A stretch of 64,000 nt of DNA from contig JAMWFC010000092.1 in assembly GCA_027475525.1 (NCBI GenBank), forward strand, positions 434,001 to 498,000, in the 5' to 3' direction. The position numbers and the translations under genes are program-made. Positions 34,480 through 45,628 of this stretch are shown piece by piece (within the stretch, counting starts at the first letter, position 1; each line of letters begins with the position of its first letter). Source of the stretch: Macrolepiota albuminosa. Its lineage: Eukaryota > Basidiomycota > Agaricomycetes > Agaricales > Agaricaceae. The notes beneath the pieces are model-generated. The model had not been told where the DNA came from and ran no database searches. It saw nothing but the letters and a program-made list of their open reading frames with translations.

Positions 34480-34900
34480 AGTACTAGAGAAGCTTATAGT
34501 CAGTTCAATAGATAAGCCAGAAGAACACTGATACTGTTTAGTCTGAGGATATTCTGTCCTGCAAGCTGCTTCTATACACTATATTGGTGGCTGCACTATT
34601 ACTAATACTGTTTAACTAATTGAGCCCCAATATGTAAAGACATATAATTAACAATAATTGATGCTGAGTAAAGTCTATGCATGTGACTTATCAAGGCTAA
34701 CTATAATAGATAAAAGAAGATAGGACAGGACAGGCTGAGTGGTAATATAAATCTACTAGAAGTAGACACATTTTCAGACTAAGCTTGGAGTAGGATTGGA
34801 CTTGATCCAGAGACTGGTCTCCTAACAGCTGCTATAGATGTGGACTGAGCGCATAGGACACAGCAAAAAAGTATTCAAGTTTAGCATAAAATGGTATTGT
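34480..34900 (-). repeat. LTR-like repeat, family X, inverted copy
   Basis: Inverted relative to 25480-25985 (same shared blocks). The two copies flank the copia element in opposite orientation, so the copia did not simply insert into one X copy. Confidence 0.6.
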
Positions 34901-35559
34901 TGAAGATAGCAGTTCAGAAAGCAATAATTGTGAAGAAGGCAGAGGGCAAAAAAAAGAGCAACCAGCAGCAGATTTTGTTAGAGTTGCTTTATGTTATTGC
35001 AATAAATGCAACTAACATAGTCCATGTATCTACACTTAGTAATAGGATTGTATTACAAGCTGCACAAAGCAAGTTTTAAGAAAACCTGTCACTGTAGCTA
35101 TTGCACAGCAGTGATACATGCATGCTCACAACATACACTGTATTTGGCACTAGAGCTTTCTGTTACTCTACATATCCAGACATCAGGCTCAATCATGCTG
35201 TATATTGATATGTGGCTGTGCTAGCAGTTAAGAACATAATAAGCACTAGAAGTCAAAATAAACATTTATCAAAGCTGAAACCTGTAAGCCTCCTAATAGC
35301 AAGTTTCAACAAATGGTATCTCTCAAAATACACCAAAAAAAATACACAAAAATACAAATAAGTTAGAGTAAGGTCCAACTCAGACTATCAACTCAACAAA
35401 AGTCCAGCCACTGTTATGAGGAAGGGAGGCATGGAGCTAGCAAACAGAGTGGATTAGCATCAATTTGGAAACATCTGATCTAAAAAAAAATAACCAAATT
35501 GGAATGTTTGGACTAGATAAAAAAAGGATAAATAAAAGAAAAATACAAAGAAAGTATGA

Positions 35560-36513
35560 TGATAGAACCCCACACAGGCTAGGCATATTAATGGCAGGCT
35601 CAGCATCAGCTCCAGACATCTTGCTGTACTTGTTTCAAACTTGGCATGCACAATTTATTCATTTTAGGCCTTATCTGATGGCCATGCATGACAAGCAACA
35701 GATCTGATCAGTAATAGCACCAGTAGCAGCTAAAATAATAGGTGACAGCTGGCATCATGCCATCAGTTAACAATGACAAATGGCATTACTCAATCAGCAC
35801 ATGGTACAGCTAGCCAGCAGCAGTGCTTACAAGTTGGAATGATGGCATTTATCTGTGACAGACAGCTTGGCATTTCACCTTGGCACCCTCTCTTAGTTCA
35901 GATGGACAGCATTCTTGTTCATTTCTTACTATTTAGTTTAATGCATGGTGTTTACTTACATTTTTTACAGTTTACTACTTCTTGGCAATGCTTAGCCATT
36001 TAGCAACGGTGAACTCATTTTTACTATAAATACTTACTATTGTCACTAGTTACAAAACAAAACAGAGTACTCTGTTTACTCTTCTCAGTTCATCCTATGG
36101 TTCAGATTTCTTTTGCGCTGACTTAGTTCAAAGTTTCCAATTGTCTGAACACTTCAAGCCTGCTTGCTGCAATTACACATATAGAACCTATGTACCTTGC
36201 ACCTATAGCAGGCACTATGCAGCTTAGCCACTACTAAGCCTCTAGTTTTCTTACCACATTTCTTGCTGCACCAGTACTCAAAAGTCTTCTCTCATTCTTT
36301 AGGTACACTTGTTTGTTGGTACATTGATCTTACTGCACATCCCTTACTGACTTTCCTTCCCAACCACCACTAAATCCTACTGTTCAACTCATTTCCAACT
36401 TGTTCTCTAGGACCTGCCTAGAACTCCCTCAAACACTTAGCACACCCAACACATATTTCCTGGTTAGTAGCCATAAACCATGTCTGCTACTGACCCACTT
36501 TTAGATGTCATCA
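35560..36513 (+). repeat. LTR, family Y, complete copy
   Basis: 954 bp, TGATAGAACCCC...GATGTCATCA, aligning throughout with 28808-29764. It lies within the family Z LTR. Confidence 0.8.
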
Positions 36514-37247
36514 GCAGCAGTGCTTACAAGTTGGAATGATAGCATTTTCCTATGACAAGCAGCTTGGCATTTCACCCTGGCATCTGACATTGCTTGGCAT
36601 CCTCTCTCAGTTCAGACAGACAGCATTCTTGTTAACTTCTTGTTATTTAGTTTAATGCATGGCATTTACTTACATTCTTTACAGTTCACCACTTCTTGGC
36701 AACACTTAGCCACTTAGCAATAGTGAACTCAGTTTACTATAAATACTTATTGTTGTCACTAGTTATAAAACACAACAGAGTACCCAGTTCAAACCCCACT
36801 TCTGCTCAGTTCACCTTATGGTTCAGATTTTTTTTGTGCTGACTTAATTCAAAGTCACCAATTGTCTGAATACCTCTTGCATGCTTTCCACAGTTACACA
36901 TACAGAACCTACACACCTTGCACCTATAGCAGACAATGTGCAGCTTAATTGTTGCTAAGCCTCTAGTTTTCTTGCTGCATCCCTTGCTGGACATACTTAA
37001 AAGTCCTTTCACATTCTCTAGGCACACTTGTTTGTTGGCACATTTTTCATTTGTGCCTTATCCTTACCACACATTCCTTACCAACTTTTCTTTCTAATCT
37101 TTGCTAAATTTTACTGTTCAACCCATTTCTAACTAGTTCTCTGGGACCTGCCTGAGATTTCCTTAAACACTTAGTATGTCCAATACATATTCTTTAGTCA
37201 GTAGTCATAAATCATGTCTTCTACTGATCAACTTTCGGGCACCATCA
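36514..37247 (+). repeat. LTR, family Y, 5'-truncated tandem copy
   Basis: Begins abruptly at CAGCAGTGCTTACAAGTTGGAATGA, which corresponds to about 35818 of the preceding copy, and runs to the normal end ...GGGCACCATCA. The junction lies in CAGCAGCAG present at both sites, suggesting a deletion between short matching repeats that removed the internal region and the start of the second LTR. Confidence 0.75.
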
Positions 37248-37559
37248 ATGAATAGAAGAAGAATACAAAAAAGTGATAAATGGAAGAATGCAAAGAAAAG
37301 ATGAATAGGAGAATATACAAAGAAGAAATAAGAAAAAAAAGTATAAAAAAAGATATGAATAGAATGGTGGCACTAAAACAGGCGTCACAAAAGTAGAAAA
37401 TGAAACAACAAATTATGTTAGAAATGCTGAGAGATCAGGAACAAAAAGTCATGAATAGCTAGTGGTGGCCTCAGATGCACATGGAGGTCACAAAGTTCTG
37501 CCAGACATGCATTGCATGTTAGAGGGCAAAGCCTAATAATCAGAAATCTGCAGGAAAGC

Positions 37560-39480
37560 TACATTCTCTGCCTATCCTAGTTAAGCTCTGAAATTCTATT
37601 AGAATGGACTATTCTCAGAGTCTAAAGAATATAACTATTTTTGGGTGGTAATCTGCCTCATAACAAGTATGTTGCAGCTTATTTCAGTGCACACAATAAT
37701 AAAAGCATCTGAGCTTTCATGCATATACCTCAAGAAAATTGTGAGGCTCTATGGCCTCCCAAGCTCAATTGTGAATGACTGGGATTCAAAGTTCACATTA
37801 CTATGATGGCATGAGCTGCACAAGTTGCTCAGAGCAAAATTACTCATATTGACATTGTTCTATCTTCAGATAAATGAACAGACCAAACAAGCCAACTGCA
37901 GTGTGGCTTAAATATTCCAAACAGTGGTCAGACCTGATCAATGGGACTGGTGATATGATGCTGTACCAGCAGTCAGAGACACACCATGCATCAGAAGTCA
38001 AAATAAACATTTAATAATAGACCAAAAACTGTAAGCCTTCTGGTAGCAGTCTCAACAAAAATATATTTCCAAAACATCCCAATAAATACACAGAAAAGTA
38101 CAGAACAACAGGCAGAGACCAGCTCAAACTATCAGCTCAACAATAGTCCAACCACTGTAATAGAGAGAGGAAGCATGGGAGCTGGCAGAAGTGATGAAAT
38201 AAGATCAATTTGTGATGATCTAGATCAAGATTAGATCTGACAATGCCCAATTTGACATGACTAAAAGAAGAAAGGAAAAAGAAGCATGGAATGAAGGAAA
38301 GTGCTAAAAGGGAAAAGAAGGATCTATGAATGAGATCATGTTAAATGAAGCTGAAGCAAATGGGGAAGTGGCAATCAGAAACATCTGGAGGAATAGTGGA
38401 ACAAGAAGTTGAATGGTGGAACTGGTGGCACTAAAACAGGCCTCCCAAAATGGAAATTGGACTATCAAATATGTTCTGGAGGCTGGGGAGTTTACAACAA
38501 AGCATCATGTGTAGATAGTGGTCTGTGCATCAGAAAAATGGTATAAATAGCCCAAGTTTAGTAGAGAATAGAAAGGCAATTGATAGGCGAAGGCTCAGTA
38601 ATTCTCAAAAAGTGAATTGCTTAGGCTGGAGTTTGTTGAGAAACCTCTGCTTTCTACAAAATTATTAAAAGCATTCAAAACAATAAAAGTTCATTTTGTC
38701 GTCAAAGTCAGTGTGAATTGAAGGTCATATTCTACACTAGCAAGCCCCAGAACTATCAGTACTACTTGCAACCAAATACTACACTGGGTTGACAGAATAC
38801 CATTGACCAAGTTTGCAATTAATGCTAGTATGTCTGAGACCACTAGGTATGCACTATTCAAACTGAATATATGGTACATGCCCTCTATGATACAGAAACT
38901 CAAAGGTGATGAGGTTGTGTACAAAGACATTAAAGACTTTGCATAGCAGGCATTGGAGAATATTGTCAATATACATGATACTGTCATTGCAGCACAAGTC
39001 TTTCAGACACAACATGCAAATGATTGACAAAGTGGGGAGCCTGAACTAATGCAGGGTGCATTAGTATACTTGTCAACAAATAACCTGAACATTCTCAAGA
39101 AAAGGACAAGCAAACTGTGCCTAAAATTTATTGGACCCTATAGAATTCTGAAAGCCAAGCCACATATGTCAAACTATGTACTAAAACTGCCATTGGCACT
39201 GCAAGCAAGGAGAATTGTGCCAAAGTTTCATGTCTCCTTTCTCAGGCTATATTTAACTAGCAATGATGCTCTATTTTCCAATCAGGTGACATCTGAGGCA
39301 TATAATTTTGGGGCAGTCAACAAACAGGAATAGTTTGTCAACGAGTCACTGAGGCATTGGTGGATAGATAATAAGAACCTCAAATTTGAGGTTTGGTGGA
39401 GTGCTGGAGATACAATATGAGAGTTATATCAGATGTGTTCGAAGCTGGCAGCTTTGGATTGGTATTTGGAATTTCAAGGC
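37560..39480 (+). pseudogene. Ty3/gypsy integrase and chromodomain remnant, split by a solo LTR
   Basis: First part (about 37730-37945): YGLPSSIVNDWDSKFT, TLFYLQINEQTKQAN and VVRPDQWDW, the integrase core. After the solo LTR the frame resumes at 38788 with VDRIPLTKFAINASMSETT. Then come GALVYLSTNNLNI, KLCLKFIGPYRILKA, FHVSFLRLYL and, at 39330-39420, HWWIDNKNLKFEVWW, a chromodomain-like end. Several stops and near-absence of CpG show age. This chromodomain gypsy lineage is distinct from the GC-rich element at 11071-22289. Confidence 0.8.
37951..38782 (+). repeat. Solo gypsy LTR, family Z, with ACTGG target duplication
   Basis: Inserted in the integrase codons between DW and VDR. ACTGG at 37946-37950 and again at 38783-38787 is the 5-bp target duplication, and excising one copy restores the integrase frame. 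It has a promoter-like TATAAATAG near 38540 and the same start as 35206 (TGATATG). Confidence 0.85.
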
Positions 39481-41270
39481 ATATGACAACCAAGGCAGCT
39501 ATCTAAGCACTCACATGCTTGGATAAGATTATGTCAGATCTGGATCTGATCTAATGCCATCATCTAATAAGATGAGGTAACAAAATAAGATTGGATCATT
39601 AAAGTCAGATCAGGTTATGTAACCTGATAAGCACAAATTGTTTTTCTGGAAACTGCTGCATCAACATATTGGTCAATGCCATCTTTGTTTGCAGGGCAGC
39701 TTCAGCTATTGCAGAGATAGAACCCACAGAGTTTTGATATGGAGGGAGAGCAGCAAGTGGCTATTAGTATGGGAACAACAGCCCCAATGTCAAGCATGGC
39801 AGCATACCTGGCCATGGCTTAGTTTGGGCAGAACTCAGCCCAATTTGAACAGACCCCACTATTTTTCCTATAGTTTTACCCCATGCCATTTTTTCCAGGT
39901 TTCACCAGGCCTGGACAACAATCAATGCAGATGCAGGTGCCATGAGGAATGATGGTGTCACAGGCACAGCAGGTAGTGTCTATAGAGGTAGATGAGGACA
40001 AGAAGGTGATCAAGGCACAGAGTGAGGTAGATCTACCTTGAAATGAGCATGGTTGGTTGCCTGTGGGAGAGAAAAGAAATCAGAGCAAGGTAGTTCCACC
40101 TTAGTAAGATCATAAGCAGTTTCCTCCACAAGAAGTGGTGAGGAGGCTGGTGGTAAACCAGGAACCATTAAGGAGAAGAGACAAGATGCTGTATTGAGAT
40201 GATCACAGTAAGCTGTGCAGGCAAAGTCAACTGTGACCTCAATCACCACCATGTCCAAGGTCTCTTGTTAAGGAAACAATCCTCATTACTATGAAGAATC
40301 CTGTAAGTGAAAAAGAGAAAGAGAGAGTGGTTGAGAACTGAGCAGACTCTCAAGTAGAGCTTGTGTAGTGCTATTTGATTGTGGCAGGACAGCATGTCCT
40401 GTCAGAGTCAGAATTTTTGAAGGACCTAGTGGCCCAGGTGGTAATTGTGGGCCTGTTGGATGAGATTGTTATATTGCAACAGGGTAACAATAATACAATT
40501 AAAATGTTTGCCAACACAATGAAGCAGCAAGTGATGATACCAGAAGAGCAAACTGAGGCTAAGCACCTCAGGCCACATGGCAAGTGATGATACCAGAAGA
40601 GCAAACTGAGGCTAAGCACCTCAGGCCACATGAGATGAGAGGAAGATTAAGTGAGGTATAGAAAGTAGTGCAAGTGCTGATAGCACCTCCTGAATCCAGA
40701 GAGGCAGGAGAGTTGACTCCTTTCTCTGCAGAGTTGGAGGAGGATGAAATGTCTGTTGATGACAAGGACTACAGGCTGGCCTTGTTGCTACACATCTCCA
40801 GCACATTGAAAGTGCAGAGCAAGCAGAAAGTTGCTCTGCAAGAATCAACAATCCTTTTTCAAGCTGATGTGCCAAAAGGAGCTGGACTAAGAGAGATCTC
40901 ATTTTTCCTTTCTGTAGTGAGTTTCAAAGCTCCTTGAGGCTCATATGTGCCAGAATTGCCTCATCAAGACATGTGCATAGATAATCAAGTAGAAAATTAT
41001 CTTCTGACTTTGGCAGTGCTAGGCATTGTAATGGCAATGCTAGTAACTATGGGACAAGCATTGAGGAGACCCTGTCAGAGGGAGAAATGGCAGTGCAGAA
41101 GAACTTGCAGTTGAATCACAACTACAAGTCAGCCATCAGAAAGAAAGCTACTATGGGCAAGCAGGCAAAAATCAACCAAGACCATTGGAAACAGGCCATC
41201 AGGCATATCCCAGATATGCTGCCTTAGATGAGCAGCTTTTTTGTTACACTACTTATAGGACTAGAATCAA
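39481..41270. other. Transposon-derived sequence without recognised coding
   Basis: CpG-poor. About 39500-39640 holds a short-period TCAGATC/AAGAT-rich stretch of the kind found in LTR ends. Plus-strand open stretches at 40375-40587 and 40668-40937 match nothing I recognise. A 53-bp tandem duplication (40528 and 40581) starts CAAGTGATGATACCAG. Confidence 0.35.
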
Positions 41271-41292
41271 AGATCAATCTAATTCTGCTGTG

Positions 41293-43270
41293 TGACTATA
41301 AGCTCTTGACATCATTTTAACAAGCTTGAAGCAGAGATAGTTGTACCGATCTAATACAGCAAGGTCCAGAAGCATTTTAGAGTTACCAGTTGCCAATTTC
41401 TGTAACTTCTGAAGCTCTTTTTGGTGCTTCTCAATGTGTTTCTTGAGGTGTTGATAGATGGTTACTGGTGTTCCATCAATACTACTAGTATCTTCACTGG
41501 GACTTGATGTTCTCTGCAAGGTCTGTGGACTATCTTCTTCTGTAGCAGACTCAGGAAGTAATGTTGAATAAGACTAAATAATATTTTGAAAGTCTTGAGT
41601 GCAATTGTCAGACATCAATAAATCATTAACATGAGATGACTACAGTGCTTAATCAGTGATTGTCGAGATCAAGAAACTTCTTATAAGAATTTTATACATA
41701 CCATAATTGTATGTCTTCTTCATTGGTACAATTCATGTTAATACATCTGCCTCATACAAGGCAGACAATAAGAGTCAAAATGCAGTCTCAATATATCCAA
41801 AAAGCACTGAAAACTGTAGACATGGGCAGACTCACCTAAAACCCAACCCAAACCTATAAATACTAGTAAATCCAGCCAGCACAGCAGTAAATGTGCAGTG
41901 ACAAGGCAGTAATCAATGATTGATGGATTGGAAATAGCCAATGTGGTGGCAGTATCCAGAAGGGCTGGGAGCTCGTAGAACAACTCCAAAATCAGAACCC
42001 AATCAGGACTTGACATCATACATCAGATTATTGCTAACCACTGACCCAACTGCAACCCTGAATACTCAGCAATGGCCACTTGAAACCACTCACTGCACCT
42101 CCAAAACAATCAAGTAGTTGCCAGGAAGGAGGAAAAAGATGAAAAGAGAGAACAAAAGGAAGGGAAAAGAGAGGAAGAGAGAGGAAGAGAGATTACCCAA
42201 TGAAATCAGTGGAGGAAAGATTAGTCTTACTACAGGTCAGTAACCCAGCAACCAATATCCAGACCCTGGTGGCAGGCAACACTGGATACCAGAATACAAA
42301 ATCAACATCAATAACTTGTTACCATGTGAATACATGCTGGTCCATGCACAGAATGGAGAAAGATAAAAGGAGGGGAATTTCAGGGGAGTTGGACAAGTAA
42401 TCACCTGGCCACAGCTCAGGGTCCCCGAGCAGACTATTTAGGCTTACAAGCAATTAGATTCACCTTGGGTTTTGGTATTAATACTATTTGTACCCAACTT
42501 TTGAGTGCAAACTTTTAAGTTTACATTCAAACAAAATAATTAAAATTATAAACTACTTTTACAAAGTGTGCACACATGTACCCTTAGCCCTACATACTTT
42601 GTGAAGTGGAAGTTGAAATATAATCAAGGTTCAGTCTTATTCCACTAAGACTACTTTTACTTTTGCATCAATGTCCATCAACTTGGATTCATTATTTTTG
42701 ACTGGAACTTCTATGCTGACTTGACCAGGTAAAGTTACTTCTAAAATTTTGATGTCTGAACTCAAGTTCTCAGACTCCTCAACTTCTGCATGTGCTGATT
42801 CAACACTATGTATGGAATTTGATACAGCCTGTACCAACCATTGGTCTTACAAATGAATTGGTTCAGAATAAACAATCTACCTTGAAAAATGATGTGATGC
42901 TTTTCTGCTCCACCACAGCACGTGACTTTTTGGTCTTTCCCTTCTGATTATTCCAGTTTGTTGTGTGTGAGACTTTGATTGGTCTATCCAGAATCAAATC
43001 TGCATTTTCTTTTCTTTCCTTTCGTTTCTTAGCCTGTGGCATCAGCTTATTGATTTTCAAATCTGAAATAGCCACTTGGACTATTAGTTGCGGCCTTCCT
43101 TCTTCAGATTCTGAATCGGAAGATGCTGACATGTTTGGCCCCTGTTGTTCATATGTGGGATCCGCCACAAGCTCGGGATTTGATTGAGACAATGGAATAT
43201 ATTTGTTCCCGTGTTTGACAGCTTCGCGATGACGAGCAGCAGCGCTCTTGCATCCTTTGGCTTTGGGCAT
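41293..43270 (-). pseudogene. Decayed transposon-associated gene (basidiomycete DDE-endonuclease-type N-terminus), interrupted by an LTR
   Basis: Starts MPKAKGCKSAAARHREAVKHG at 43270, with an acidic serine tract (SASSDSESEEG) and a KSRAVVEQKSITSFFK end near 42890, then a likely intron to VSNSIHSVESAHAEVEE (42640-42825). A further exon at about 41293-41575 reads LKKHIEKHQKELQKLQKL...KMLLDLAVLDRYN. A SITSFF-type motif followed by KMLLDLAxLxRYN is a combination I associate with agaricomycete DDE-endonuclease transposon proteins; no catalytic domain remains. The gap 41700-42630 is filled by an LTR. Confidence 0.4.
41740..42620 (+). repeat. Solo LTR, family W, in the transposon-associated gene
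   Basis: The distal half aligns with 890-1260 (shared AAGATAAAA.GRRGGGG, GGAGTTG, CCACAGCT, GACTRYTTAGRCTTA). CTATAAATACTAG near 41850 could be its TATA box. Exact ends not defined. Confidence 0.5.
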
Positions 43271-43702
43271 CGGGACAGAACACTGAATACAGCTGTCACT
43301 CAAATTTTCAACCTCGGGTACGGATACGAAGAGGTATCCACAATTTCGTATCCACTCCCTCGAAAAAGTGAAACACCGTGTGAATTTTTCTATTGCAGAA
43401 ATCGTTGTTTTTTGGGAGGTTTCCTTTCCGAAGAAAATCATAAAAAAAATCAACAAAAATTTTCTAGGTACCCAAACGGAGCTGCTGGAGAGGTGGTGAC
43501 ATGCACTGTAGGCTTGTTAACCTGGTGTAGTAGGGGTACTATAACAGGTACGTACACGTACATCAATTGATGATGACCTGATTAGGTTTACAGATCGCAA
43601 CATCTATACGCCCATCAACACCTGATACTCATTGGGTGCTTTAGCATACTCTTCTCTGAGCCTTTGTTTCTGTTCGGTATCAAAGGTTTTCATTGACCGT
43701 CA
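43271..43702. promoter_or_regulatory. Intergenic region between the transposon island and the adaptor-receiver gene
   Basis: CpG content returns to normal near 43090-43200. No gene is seen in 43460-43700. A short palindrome-rich stretch GGTACGTACACGTACAT lies at about 43549-43565, of unknown meaning. Confidence 0.3.
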
Positions 43703-45628
43703 ATGAAGTATAAATCTGGGAGTATCCTTGCGATCAGAACTACGAAACCTCAAACAGTTCAAGTTTCAAGTCGATGGCTCGACAACTTGGTCCTGGCAGC
43801 AGAGGTGGTCCGAGATGGATGTGCTCTGGCCCCGTTCCCTTATCTAAAGTTTGCAGCCAGCATTACAGTCCAGTTATTACTACGTATACAGGCGAGCATG
43901 ATACTTTTAGGTCCCATGTACTTTTTGACAATCGAGTTACCAGACTGTACAGAGGAACAGAGATGATTTCTTGGACCTCTCTAGGAAACTCGTCGAAGTC
44001 ATCGTCACAATGAGAGATACATTATGCACCTGTCTTCAGAGTTCATCCTCTGCACCTGAGCTTGCGGTTCCAAGCTTCGACTTTGTCGGGTACATCATTC
44101 ACCTTCTTGCAGCGCTTAAATTGACATTCTTTAGCAAACTTCTCGCCTTGCAAGCTCAAATAAATGAAATTGTTCGCCGAAACAATTTTTGGACGTCATT
44201 CCTCAGATCCTCCGAGATAACTGAAGCCATCGGGAGATACAAAGAACAAATCAATGACTTGCGATCCAATATCACCGTTAGTTTGCTCCTGGTTCTCTCA
44301 AGGTAGCCTGACTGTTGCCATTCTTAGCTCGATATTGTCGTTCGTTTAAGCCTCAAGATTTCTGAGGAACGTGCACCTCGTCAGTTGGCATGTACATCAA
44401 ACGTTCTTTACTTCATTGATGCTATGAACGAAACTGTACCTGTGGCATTGGATCATTGCTCGAGCCCAACGGTTCGTTAACTCGTCTCCCTGCACCCAGT
44501 CGTCTTGACGATAGTGGGCTAATCTATACAGGAATTCAACGAGTACGTCAAGTTTCGGTTCCGGAAGAGGATGGGGCGTGCGATAGTCGAAAGAGGGTAC
44601 TATGCTCTGTGCCTTCAATTGGTCACAGGCTTTCAACAACCTCTTGGTCCAAATGACGAGATGTGGTCCCTACTAGTCAAACCTGGTGTTACAATTGCCA
44701 TGGACATCGTTTTGACATCAGAATTGGAGGATGTAGAGACAGATGGTCATCGGTGTCCTTCCTGTGGTTGCCTATGCAAAGATACCTCATTGGGTGACGA
44801 AATTAAATGGTATAAATATGTTACAATGGTATTTCAACCTTCTCATGAACGATCCTATGGTTTTAGTTCAAGTTGTACGGCAGCATTTCGCATAGTTCAT
44901 ACTACGATCGAGAACGGTGATACACTTTCCGATGGCTCCACTCCAGGGTCAATAGCATTCCCACCCATGCGCCCACTGTGTATTCGAGGACAGACTGGCG
45001 ATGAATGCGATATTCGATACTTTCGTCGTTTTCGTGTCATTATGGATGTTCTCAGGCAGACAGCTTGCGTACTTGTTGCCGAAGGTCAGTTTTCTCGTAC
45101 ATCATAACTTGATGCCGTGAGGTGTGGATAAACGAGAATTGACCCGTACACAGATAACCCAGTTGCACGACAATTGCTGGTGAAGCAGTTACAGAAATTA
45201 CAACTCCATGTCATTGCCACAGGCAATGGAGCAGAAGCTCTGGCTGAGTGGGAAGCTCGTGGACCTGGGTATTTTAGTGCTGCTTTATTTGACCATCGTA
45301 AATTTATGGTTGAGCAAACATTTTTGATCGTCTGAACTTCCCTTACAGATATGCCTGTGTGCGATGGTGCCGAGGCCACCAAACGACTCCGCCTCATGGA
45401 GAGTGAACGGAACTGTACAGTTCTTCTACCAAGTATATTCCATTTCATATACACGAATTTCTTGATTGCTCACAATTTCAATCATACAGTTGTGGCATTG
45501 AGTGCCGATTGTCAGGATTCTACAAAACAACTGTGCTTGAGTGCTGGCATGAATGCGTTTTTCAGTAAGCCTGTAAAGAAAGGTAAGCGTGTGCTTCACG
45601 ACGTGACATGATGCAGTAAGAAGTTGAG
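43703..45628 (+). CDS. Candidate fusion: helical adaptor, ubiquitin-like domain, response-regulator receiver
   Basis: The N-terminus (LAPFPYLKFAASITVQLL...NRDDFLDLSRKLVEVI, about 43780-44280) matches the four-helix adaptor (MLKL_NTD/HeLo-like) at the start of many agaricomycete signalling proteins. At 44350-44720, FIDAMNETVPVAL...GRAIVERGYYAL...WSLLVKPGVTIAMDIVL fits their ubiquitin-like domain, followed by CPSCGC. The same open frame runs without a stop to ACVLVAE; a 69-bp intron (45085-45153) then gives the receiver start VAEDNPVAR. The acceptor Asp is in LFDHHMPVCDG (made by a second splice near 45310-45347) and the Lys in FFSKPVKK. No histidine kinase domain is seen. Exon borders near 43890-43965 are uncertain; this could be two adjacent genes. 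Confidence 0.55.

Larger units (their letters stand above)
35206..37425 (+). repeat. Gypsy LTR, family Z, truncated and interrupted
   Basis: Starts TGATATGTGGCTGTGCTAGCAG at 35206 and aligns with the solo LTR at 37951-38782 up to 35559. It resumes at 37248 after the family Y insertion (shared GGTGGCACTAAAACAGGC) and is lost near 37425. ATGA occurs on both sides of the insertion (35556-35559 and 37248-37251). Confidence 0.7.

Noticed and set aside
43774..44013. Alternative plus-strand frame in the adaptor gene
   Set aside because: The other frame gives the conserved LAPFPYLKFAAS helix; this one has no family resemblance.
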